From Caenorhabditis elegans (lineage: Eukaryota > Nematoda > Chromadorea > Rhabditida > Rhabditidae): DNA of 64,000 nucleotides. This document shows positions 45,620 through 55,727 of the stretch, piece by piece. The DNA lies in assembly GCF_000002985.6 (NCBI RefSeq), contig NC_003279.8, positions 1,612,001 through 1,676,000 of the forward strand, written 5' to 3'. The translations under genes were made by a program, and so were the position numbers. Under the pieces are notes generated by a model. The model ran no database searches and had not been told where the DNA came from. It saw only the letters and a list, made by a program, of their open reading frames with translations. Positions within the stretch are counted from its first letter, which is position 1. Each line of letters begins with the position of its first letter.

Positions 45620-48600
45620 TCAATCCCATTTAGTAGGTGATAGCTGAATATATTCCAAATAAATATTATCAGAAACTTCAAATAAATCACCGTATTTAGA
45701 CGCTTGCCATTCGAAATAAACGGCAATTGTTGCCACAAGTAAATTCATTAGAGACCCGAATATGCAAAAGTATTGAAATGGGACTATGATCTGCTGACGT
45801 GGCAAATGATAAGGTTGAGCTGTCCAGAGAAGAAGGCCGGAGATTGAGAGAAGGCATGTGGTTATTAGCTGAAATTTTTGGTATATTAAAGATTTGAACT
45901 TCCCGCCGCACTAGCCGTAAGCCAACACGTTAGAAGAGTCGTTGGCAGTGTTGAATTCCGTTTGAAAAACCACAGAATCATTTGGCAAACTCCAAAGAAT
46001 AATGCAAGCAGGTTACAGGGTCCAGAAAGATTTCCCAATTGCTCAATATTCAGAAATTCAAATGACATGGATTGGAGGAGAAAAATGGAGTCCACGAGGA
46101 TGAATGGGAGGAGGCATGCGGCAATGATGTGGGTTACTGTTTTCATGTGGATTGTGCAGAGACGGGGCTTCTGGAAATTCAAACAAACTTTTGCCGAAAT
46201 TTTTTTTCAGATTTAACTTTTTTTTCTTGCTCAAATGTGCTCCGTCGCAACTGATTTTTTACTCGATGTTTGAGTTAGCACATGTTAGGCGTGTATGAGG
46301 TTATTTCCTAGGCAGGCAGCAAGGTAGACATATAGAATTCCCAAAACCAGCAATTGCCGAAAATTCCCAAAACCGGCAATTGCCGAAAACTTCCAAAACC
46401 GGCAATTGCCGAAAATTCCCAAAACCGGCAATCGCCGAAAATTCCCAAAACCGGCAATTGCCGAAAATTCCCAAAACCGGCAATTGCCGAAAATTCCCAA
46501 AACCGGCAATTGCCGAAAACTTCCAAAACCGGCAATTGCCGAAAATTCCCAAAACCGGCAATTGCCGAAAACTTCCAAAACCGGCAATTGCCGAAAATTC
46601 CCAAAACCGGCAATTGCCAAAAATTCCCAAAACCGGCAATTGCCAAAAATTCCCAAAACCAGCAATTGCCAAAAATTCCCAAAACCGGCAATTGCCGAAA
46701 ATTTCCAAAACCGGCAATTGCCGAAAATTCCCAAAACCGGCAATTGCCAAAAATTCCCAAAACCGGCAATTGCCGAAAATTCCCAAAACCGGCAATTGCC
46801 AAAAATTCCCAAAACCGGCTATTGCCGAAAATTTCCAAAACCGGCAATTGCCGAAAATTCCCAAAACCGGCAATTGCCAAAAATTCCCAAAACCGGCAAT
46901 TGCCGAAAATTCCCAAAACCGGCAATTGCCAAAAATTCCCAAAACCGGCAATTGCCGAAAATTCCCAAAACCGGCAATTGCCAAAATTTCCCAAAGCCGG
47001 CAATTGCCGAAAATTTCCAAAACCGGCAATTGCCAAAAATTCCCAAAACCCGCAATTGCCGAAAATTCCCAAAACCGGCAATTGCCAAAAATTCCCAAAA
47101 CCGGCAATTGCCGAAAATTCCCAAAACCGGCAATTGCCAAAATTTCCCAAAGCCGGCAATTGCCGAAAATTTCCAAAACCGGCAATTGCCAAAAATTCCC
47201 AAAACCCGCAATTGCCGAAAATTCCCAAAACCGGCAATTGCCAAAAATTCCCAAAACCGGCTATTGCCGAAAATTTCCAAAACCGGCAATTGCCGAAAAT
47301 TCCCAAAACCGGCAATTGCCAAAAATTCCCAAAACCGGCAATTGCCAAAAATTCCCAAAACCGGCTATTGCCGAAAATTTTCAAAACCGGCAATTGCCGA
47401 AAATTCCCAAAACCGGCAATTGCCGAAAATTCCCAAAACCGGCAATTGCCAAAAATTCCCAAAACCGGCAATTGCCGAAAATTCCCAAAACCGGCAATTG
47501 CCAAAAATTCCCAAAACCGGCTATTGCCAAAAATTCCCAAAACCGGCAATTGCCGAAAATTCCCAAAACCGGCAATTGCCAAAAATTCCCAAAACCGGCT
47601 ATTGCCGAAAATTTCCAAAACCGGCAATTGCCGAAAATTCCCAAAACCGGCAATTGCCAAAAATTCCCAAAACCGGCAATTGCCGAAAATTCCCAAAACC
47701 GGCAATTGCCAAAAATTCCCAAAACCGGCTATTGCCGAAAATTTCCAAAACCGGCAATTGCCGAAAATTCCCAAAACCGGCAATTGCCAAAAATTCCCAA
47801 AACCGGCAATTGCCGAAAATTCCCAAAACCGGCAATTGCCAAAAATTCCCAAAACCGGCAATTGCCGAAAATTCCCAAAACCGGCAATTGCCAAAATTTC
47901 CCAAAGCCGGCAATTGCCGAAAATTTCCAAAACCGGCAATTGCCAAAAATTCCCAAAACCCGCAATTGCCGAAAATTCCCAAAACCGGCAATTGCCAAAA
48001 ATTCCCAAAACCGGCTATTGCCGAAAATTTCCAAAACCGGCAATTGCCGAAAATTCCCAAAACCGGCAATTGCCAAAAATTCCCAAAACCGGCAATTGCC
48101 AAAAATTCCCAAAACCGGCTATTGCCGAAAATTTTCAAAACCGGCAATTGCCGAAAATTCCCAAAACCGGCAATTGCCGAAAATTCCCAAAACCGGCAAT
48201 TGCCAAAAATTCCCAAAACCGGCAATTGCCGAAAATTCCCAAAACCGGCAATTGCCAAAAATTCCCAAAACCGGCTATTGCCAAAAATTCCCAAAACCGG
48301 CAATTGCCGAAAATTCCCAAAACCGGCAATTGCCAAAAATTCCCAAAACCGGCTATTGCCGAAAATTTCCAAAACCGGCAATTGCCGAAAATTCCCAAAA
48401 CCGGCAATTGCCAAAAATTCCCAAAACCGTCAATTGTCAAAGAATAGACGGGAAGGCATGACATAGGCAAGTATAGAGTAGGCACGTAGGTAGGTAGGCA
48501 TGAAACATACATGTAGACAGGCAGGCGTAGGATTATGGCAAATTGGCAGACAGACGTATAGATTTTTATAAAGAAGGCGCGTATTCAAGCAAGAGTAAAG

Positions 48601-51321
48601 CGGCCACGTAGACCATAAAGTAGGCACGTACGCAGGTACACTTCAGGCAAGTGTTCAATAGGCACAGATGCAGGCGTGCATCAGGTGGGCGCGTAGATAG
48701 AGGCAAAGGCATTGTGGCTGAATTGAGTTAGGCACAACGACAGGCATGCATGTGGTAGGCATGCAGGTAGGTGCCAATTAGGCATAATAGACACGTGGCC
48801 TCTCCTATAAAGTATACATATTTATTCTCACCTCGTAAGAAATTTTGAGCGGACTAACGCTTTTTGCAGAAAATTTGGATTTTGTCGTGACTTTTGTCGA
48901 ATCGAATTCTTCTTGTTCAGTAGTATTCTCGATACGTTGTGTATAATCCATTGATGGATCCACTCCACTTGTCTCCAATACACTTTCATATGGTGCTCCA
49001 ACTTCCATACAATATGAGTCAGAGGTTTGAGTTGTTCGGGCTGAAAAAAAAAATCGAAATAAGATTTTGAAGAAAAAAAAATAAGAATAAAAAATAAGAA
49101 AATAAGAAGAAGAGAAATAAGAAAATCTTTAAAACCCGATTTTTGGCTCTGTGGCCTTTAAAAATTAAAACTCGGCCATGTATTTTTTTGCGGAGCAAAA
49201 GAATTTTCGTTGCAAAAATCTAATTCAAATCGATTTTTCTCGTGTTAAAAAAATTATTGAAAGTTCTAGATCATTCTAGAACTTTCCCGAATTTTCTCGA
49301 ATTTTCTAGATCTTTCTAGAACTTTCTCGAATTTTCCAGAAAATTTTAAATCCGTCTAGGATTTTCTCCATTTTATCAAAATGTTCTAGATCATTCAAAA
49401 ACTTTCTTGAATTTTTTAGAATGTTCTAGATGTTTCCAGAACTTTCTCGAATTTTCTAAAATGTTCTAGATCATTTCAGAATTTTCTTGAATTTTCTAGA
49501 AAGTTTTAAATCCTTCTAGAACTTTCTCGAATTTTCTAAAATGTTCTAGATCATTTCAGAATTGTCTTGAATTTTCCAGATAGTTCTAAATCCTTCTAGA
49601 ACTTTCTCGATTTTTCTAAAATGTTCTAGATCATTCTAGAATTTTCTCAAAATTTCCAGATTGTTCTAAATCATTCTAGAATTTTTTCAAATTTTCCAGA
49701 ATGTTTTAGATCATTCAAAAATTTTCTAGAAAGTTTTAAATCCTTCTAGAACTTTCTCGAATTTTCTAAAATGTTCTAGATCATTCTAGAATTTTCTCAA
49801 AATTTCCAGATTGTTCTAAATCATTCTAGAATTTTTTCAAATTTTCCAGAATGTTTTAGATCATTCAAAAATTTTCTAGAAAGTTTTAAATCCTTCTAGA
49901 ATTTTCTCGAATTTTCTAAAATGTTCTAGATCATTTCAGAATTGTCTTGAATTTTCCAGATAGTTCTAAATCCTTCTAGAACTTTCTCGAATTTTCTAAA
50001 ATGTTCTAGATCATTCTAGAATTTTCTCAAAATTTCCAGATTGTTCTAAATCATTCTAGAATTTTTTCAAATTTTCCAGAATGTTTTAGATCATTCAAAA
50101 ATTTTCTAGAAAGTTTTAAATCCTTCTAGAACTTTCTCGAATTTTCTAAAATGTTCTAGATCATTCTAGAATTTTCTCAAAATTTCCAGAATGTGCTAGA
50201 TCATTTCAGAATTGTCTTGAATTTTCCAGATAGTTCTAAATCCTTCTAGAACTTTCTCGAATTTTCTAAAATGTTCTAGATCATTCTAGAATTTTTTCAA
50301 AATTTCCAGATTGTTCTAAATCATTCTAGAATTTTTTCAAATTTTCCAGAATGTTTTAGATCATTCAAAAATTTTCTAGAAAGTTTTAAATCCTTCTAGA
50401 ATTTTCTCGAATTTTCTAAAATGTTCTAGATCATTCTAGAATTTTCTCAAAATTTCCAGAATGTGCTAGATCATTTCAGAATTTTCTTGAATTTTCCAGA
50501 TAGTTCTAAATCCTTCTAGAACTTTCTCGAATTTTCTAAAATGTTCTAGATCATTCTAGAATTTTCTCAAAATTTCCAGATTGTTCTAAATCATTCTAGA
50601 ATTTTTTCAAATTTTCCAGAATGTTTTAGATCATTCAAAAATTTTCTAGAAAGTTTTAAATCCTTCTAGAATTTTCTCGAATTTTCTAAAATGTTCTAGA
50701 TCATTTCAGAATTGTCTTGAATTTTCCAGATAGTTCTAAATCCTTCTAGAACTTTCTCGAATTTTCTAAAATGTTCTAGATCATTCTAGAATTTTCTCAA
50801 AATTTCCAGATTGTTCTAAATCATTCTAGAATTTTTTCAAATTTTCCAGAATGTTTTAGATCAATCAAAAATGTTCTAGAAAGTTTTAAATCCTTCTAGA
50901 ATTTTCTCGAATTTTCTAAAATGTTCTAGATCATTCTAGAATTTTCTCAAAATTTCCAGAATGTGCTAGATCATTTCAGAATTTTCTTGAATTTTCCAGA
51001 TAGTTCTAAATCCTTCTAGAACTTTCTCGAATTTTCTAAAATGTTCTAGATCATTCTAGAATTTTCTCAAAATTTCCAGATAGTTCTAAATCCTTCTAGA
51101 AATTTCTCAAATATTCCAGATTGTTCTAGATCATTCCAAAATTTTCTCGAACTTTCTAGAACGTTTTTTTGCAAAAAAAAAATCTATCAGAAAAATATTT
51201 TCACAAAATTTTCAAACTGAAAATAGTAAAAACAAAAAAGTCCCGTAAATCCGGACAAACCGGCACACTTACCTCCACTAACAAAAGAGCGATCATCGTA
51301 GGAAGCGGACGACGGGACCAT
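45620..51321 (-). CDS. Predicted four-transmembrane protein with repeat-filled introns
   Basis: No family recognised. Minus-strand exons: 51321-51273, 49040-48832, 46170 to about 45910 (donor unresolved), 45868-45620 (stop TGA). The N-terminal 86 residues are Ser/Thr/Glu-rich and soluble. The last two exons give four hydrophobic helices: HIIAACLLPFILVDSIFLL, NLLALFFGVCQMILWFF, LITTCLLSISGLLLW and FCIFGSLMNLLVATIAVYF. Exons 1-3 join in consistent phase. Between exons 3 and 4 no canonical GT donor in the needed phase was found: phase-1 GTs exist but force exon 4 into a polar frame. A GC donor or sequence decay is possible. Intron 1 (2.2 kb) is a heat-shock-element array and intron 2 (2.7 kb) a 26-bp satellite. 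The ATG is 104 nt downstream of the preceding gene's stop, suggesting co-transcription. Confidence 0.65.
46340..48440. repeat. 26-bp satellite, about 80 units
   Basis: Tandem 26-bp units with CCGGCAATTGCCGAAAATTC-type sequence, differing mainly at G/A after GCC and at GGCAAT/GGCTAT. Variants recur at multiples of 26: the CCAAAATTTCCCAAAGCCGG variant starts at 46981, 47137 and 47891 (156 and 754 bp apart), which shows higher-order duplication. It lies within intron 2 of the four-transmembrane gene. Confidence 0.95.
48441..48831. repeat. Degenerate TAGGCA/GTAGG repeat flanking the satellite
   Basis: Irregular units such as GTAGGCACGTAGGTAGG and GGCATGCATGTGGTAGGCAT. Similar TTAGGCGTGTATGAGG and TAGGCAGGCAGC sequence lies on the other side of the satellite (about 46280-46330), so the satellite sits inside an older TAGGCA-type tract. 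Confidence 0.7.
49255..51165. repeat. 40-bp repeat array rich in heat-shock elements
   Basis: About 1.9 kb of units 40 bp long (with a 30-bp deletion form) arranged in higher-order blocks of 150, 120 and 80 bp. For example, TCCTTCTAGA starts at 49741, 49891, 49971, 50121, 50241, 50391, 50511, 50661, 50741, 50891 and 51011. Many units contain TTCTAGAACTTTCTCGAA or TTCTAGAATTTTCTCGAA, that is, alternating TTC and GAA at exact 5-bp spacing, the binding pattern of HSF-1. It lies in intron 1 of the four-transmembrane gene. Confidence 0.93.
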
Positions 51322-51425
51322 TTTCGGGAATGAAATTTTTTTAAAAGGTATATTAAATTTTCAAAGGGTGACCGGAGCACACGTGACAAGTTACAAATAC
51401 GAGAAAAAATTATTTTATTGATTTT

Positions 51426-54400
51426 TCAATCCGGAAAATTCGGGAAATCTTGATGGTTCCGTGGTCCACGGCGTCTCAAATTTTGTGCCGAAATCCACGC
51501 GAATCCATTTTTGACCGAGTTAATCGGGCGGGCCACCAGGCTACGAATTCTGGAAAAATTGATTTATAATATGAATTTCCCGGTGAAAGTTGATCCAAAA
51601 TATGAAATTTCTGGAGAAAATCAAATTAAAAGTTGAATTTCCAACCGAAAATTGATTCAACCATTGAACTTTCCGCCGAAAATTAGTTGAAATTTTGAAT
51701 TTCCACTCGAAAATTGGTTAAAAAATTTAAATTTCCCGCCGAAAATTGCAATGCAACGCGTTCCTACCAAAATCCTTTTTTCAAAAAAAAATTATTTCCA
51801 GTGAATTTTCAGCAAGACAATTGAATTTTCAATTGATTTTCGTTAGATAATTCAAATTTCCAGTGAATTTTCATATGGAAACCTACCTTTCCTTAGCCAC
51901 ATTAAGCATGATTCTCGGGATCTGAGCATTATTTCCACGTGGCAACGACGGGACGACTTCTTGGCCAACAGGCAACGGCTCATTCCATTCTGAATTTAAC
52001 CGTCCAACTTCAATCTCCTCTTTCAACATCATCTCATTCTTAGCAAAAATCATTTCCAGCGCCGTAAAGCTCTTACAGTACCCGACGAGCCCGCGGCCGT
52101 TGAAAAACTCGAAAATAATCTCATCGATCAACTTGTTCACAGCCTCCAGCATTCCAAACTTCAACGCCAAAACGAGAGCATCGACGGCGTGCTTCATCGA
52201 TGTAGACGGGCGCCTGATCATATCCATCTCCACCAGCTTCAGAAGATTCACGAGTTTCAGCTCGTGTGCCACGTGACACAGCTCGGCAGCCTGATTCATC
52301 GAGATTTGTGTGGTGTAGTCGCGATTACCGGACATGATTTTCTCGAGAATCAGGCTTGTACCGTGGCTCATCTGGGTGAGATCAATGACTTCCGGGTGGT
52401 TCTTCTGAAAAAAATTACTGCAAATTTGAATTTGCTGCCAAAAATTGACGGCCTTCACTCCGAGATGACAAACTTTTTAGGTGGCAAAGGTTCTTTGGGG
52501 GCATAGTATCCAAGGAGACAAAGTATCCAGTAGACAAACTGGGGTGTATCTTGGGGGGCATATCTTTGGTGACAACCTTTTTTTCAACTAGATTTTTATA
52601 TGTATTTTTCAACTAATTTTTGTTCACATTTTTCTGGAATAAGTTTTTTGATGCAATTTTCAATCGATTTTCGGTTATAATTCCCTCACAATTGAATGTA
52701 TGAACGATGGTCTTTTGGGAAAAGCTGTAAAACGTTCAACTAACTTGGAATATCGTGAGGCTCTTCCTGATGGTCTGATCCTTCAGCTCCGAAGGATCAC
52801 ATGGGTACCTTCTGATGTTCTGATCCTTCAGATAAGAAGGATCGTAAGGGTGCCACTTGATGGTCTGATCCTTCAGATCCAAAGGATCACGAGGCTCTTC
52901 CTGATGTTCTGATCCTTTAGCTCCAAAGGATCACATGGGTACCTTCTGATGTTCTGATCCTTCAGATAAGAAGGATCGTAAGGGTAATCAGGAAGAGCCT
53001 CACGATATTCCAAGTTAGTTGAACGTTTTACAGCTTTTCCCAAAAGACCATCGTTCATAAATTCAATTGTGAGGGAATTATAACCGAAAATCGATTGAAA
53101 ATTGCATCAAAAAACTCATTCCAGAAAAATGTGAACAAAAATTAGTTGAAAAATACATATAAAAATCTAGTTGAAAAAAAGGTTGTCACCAAAGATATGC
53201 CCCCCAAGATACACCCCAGTTTGTCTACTGGATACTTTGTCTCCTTGGATACTATGCCCCCAAAGAACCTTTGCCACCAAAAAGTTTGTCATCTCGGAGT
53301 GAAGGCCAAAATTGACTAAACAGTCGAAATATTCTTGTCCAATTTGATTGAAAATTAAAATTTCCCGCCGAAAATTCACTGAAAACTTGAATTTCCTTAT
53401 GTAAATCACGGATTTCTGGCTTCTCTCATAAATTGAAATGGAAGAGTTTTTGTCAAACTAGGCCATTTTGGCTCGGTCATATCTGGGGTAGATTTACGGC
53501 GCGTCGCGGCTCGACTTTAGTTGTAAACTAAATGTATTTGTCCGTGTGGAGTACACGGGCGATTGTCAATGGAGCGCGAAAAATTCAAAGAGGAAGGCCA
53601 GACACCCGTCAATTATAAATTCGAATTTCTTTTTGAAAGTTGGAAATTTTCGTATTTCCCGCTGAAAATTCACTATTAAATCTTACAAAAAATAAATTGA
53701 AAATTCAAATTGTTGACCAAAAATCTATTCAAAAATTGTTCCATTTCCGGTCGAATTTTTTAAAATTTCCCTCTGAAAATTTACTTAAATTTCAAATTTA
53801 CCGTTGAAACTGAATTGAAATATTGAATAAAAATTCAAATTTCCCGCTGAAAATTCACTGAAAACTTGAATGCTGCACTGAAAATCAATTTATATTCAAA
53901 ATGGTGGCCGACAAATTAAGTTAGGTGGCCTAGAATTCCAGAAACCAGAGAGACAGGTGGCCTAGGATCCCCCTGGCCTAGAATTCTCAGCCACGGTCAT
54001 CACTTTCTGTTTTTTTTTTCGAAAAAAACACGGGCTCCTGGCTTTCCTCATTGCATTTTGCGCGCTCCAATGACAATCGCCTGCCGGACAACGCGTGGGA
54101 AAGTCGTGTACTCCACACGGACAAATGCATTTAGTTTTACAAGAAAAACCGAGCCGCGACGCGCCATAAATCTACCCCAGATATGGCCGAACAAAAATGG
54201 CCTAGTTCGGCAAAAACTCTTCCATTTCAATTTATGTGGGAAGTCGGAGGCGTGCAAAAAACATGGTGGCGGTGGAAATGTTTCTGCAATTTTACATTAA
54301 AAACCCCCATGATTTTTTAATTTTGAATAAATTTTAATTTTTTTTTGTTGCAAAATCACATGGAAACAAAAAACCATATGTATTTTGTTCGGCGCGTAGA

Positions 54401-55382
54401 ATATTAATGACCGAGTTGACGTCACTCCGCTGAGATGAACTAATGTATAATCCGCTTGCAGAATTCGCGAAATTTTCGCGTTTTTTAAATCGGGTTTTGT
54501 GTTTTTTTAGGCACTAAATTGAAAACTGAAAAATTTCGAAATTAAAAAAAAAATTTTATGTTAAAAAACATTTTTACCATTTCCATTTTAAATTTTTTTT
54601 TTCTCTAAAAATCATGTAAATCCCCTTACTAACCATTCCTAGTACAAAAAGTCGATCCTTATCCACTCGGATACTTCTTATGGGGCCTCCAATTACATAT
54701 GCGGGCATCAGGATTTCAACGGTCGATTTTTTGACATGGTCTCGATATTCCAGTATTGATTGGTTGGAGTGCTGTAGGGAGAATGAGAAATTTGAAAAAA
54801 AAAATTTAATTTGCTAATTTTTTCAATAAAAAATGTTAAGTTAAAAACCTGATAAAAGTTTCAATTCAAACAATTTTCTTGGAAAAGGAGTCCCATCAGA
54901 AAGATCCCGTGGCCTAGAAAAACATTTTTCTCGACCACGGTGTAAGTGAGGATGGCCGTGTACACCTAGGCCCCAAAAATATCTGAAACTATAGGCGTAT
55001 AGGGTTAATTTATTGCGCCTATTTCGAACTTCCAACTATTTTATCAAAATTTCAATGTTACTACCTTCGTCCTCACAAACTTCATTTGCATCGTGGCCTA
55101 GAAACCCCAAGTTGGTCTAGAACTTTGAACCTAGACTAAGAGTTGGTCAAGCATTTTGTGGAAACCCATAACAACAAATATGGAAGAGTTTTTTGGATTT
55201 CTAGGCCACCGATAAAGGCTGGGAGGGTGCTGGTGACCCCTAGTCGCCAAAAATTTAAGAAATTATGTTTCTAAAAGTAGTTTAACGCGCTGAATTCAAA
55301 TTTCCAACAAATTCCTCAAAATTCCAATGTTTGATACCTTAAAAATGCCGTTCGTCATCCCGAATGTCCGAATTTTCCCCAT
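51426..55382 (-). CDS. Unknown 274-residue protein, possibly BTB-like
   Basis: Minus-strand exons: 55382-55338, 54771-54634, 52404-51887, 51549-51426; 274 residues in consistent phase; stop TGA. AATAAA follows within ten bases (51419-51414). The N-terminal half contains VEILMPAYVIGGPIRSIRVD. The large third exon is helical, with EVIDLTQMSHGTSLILEKI, then AELCHVAHELKLVNLLKLVE and HAVDALVLALKFGMLEAVNK. The order 'strand, LEKIMSG, AAELCHVAHELKLVNLL' resembles the second half of a BTB/POZ fold followed by a BACK-like region, but this is a weak impression. The large intron 2 (54633-52405) holds two family A copies and an 858-bp foldback. It shares a 345-bp divergent promoter with the PITP gene and may be the first gene of an operon with the four-transmembrane gene. 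Confidence 0.78.
52450..53307. mobile_element. 858-bp foldback with 9-bp target duplication (Mutator-like ends)
   Basis: Exact duplication AAAATTGAC at 52441-52449 and 53308-53316. The arms start GGCCTTCACTCCGAGATGAC and mirror one another for over 300 bp. The core has several copies of CTGATCCTTCAGATAAGAAG-type units. No transposase is present. A 9-bp duplication with very long inverted ends is typical of Mutator-like (MULE) elements. Confidence 0.85.
53403..54260. repeat. Two family A copies in the BTB-like gene's intron 2
   Basis: Family A bodies at about 53405-53612 (lacking part of the centre) and 54030-54255, in opposite orientation. Between them lie GAAAATTCAAATTTCCCGC-type degenerate units and short GGCCTAGAATTCC motifs. 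Confidence 0.8.
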
Positions 55383-55727
55383 TCCGATGTCTTTATCTAC
55401 TTCTGTCGTCTCATTTCTTGTCTCCTCCCTCCTACAATTCGATGATTTTTTTTTGTTTCGTGGCAGTCTCAGCGGGAGATCCAGTTCTTCCCATCTGCCA
55501 TTTCTTTTCGATTTTCGAAAAAAAAACTAGGCCCAACATTTTTTAGCCCCCCTTTGAAAACTCACATTTATAAATTTTGATTTTTGGAAATGAATTAATT
55601 AATTTCTAATTTGAACTTTCAGCTTTATTTTGAAATTTTTTTTTTAATAATCGTTAAAGGTCAAATTACGTATAACAGTTGGAATTGGTCAAATTTTTCA
55701 AAACAACTTCATTACTTCGAAAAAAAC
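55383..55727. promoter_or_regulatory. Short bidirectional promoter region
   Basis: Separates the start codons of the unknown 274-residue gene (minus) and the PITP gene (plus). It contains TCGTCTCATTTCTTGTCTCC and several T-runs. GAACTTTCAG at 55613-55622 could be a splice or trans-splice acceptor ahead of the PITP ATG. Confidence 0.5.

Noticed and set aside
46340..48440. CRISPR-like regular array
   Set aside because: Units are contiguous with no spacers, in eukaryotic intronic DNA.
46354..48466. Three overlapping forward frames of about 690 codons and long reverse frames
   Set aside because: They are the reading of a stop-free 26-bp satellite in all phases, inside an intron; there is no start context, codon bias or domain.
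52189..52506. Forward frame of 105 codons
   Set aside because: Antisense of the well-supported exon 3 of the 274-residue gene and of the foldback arm.
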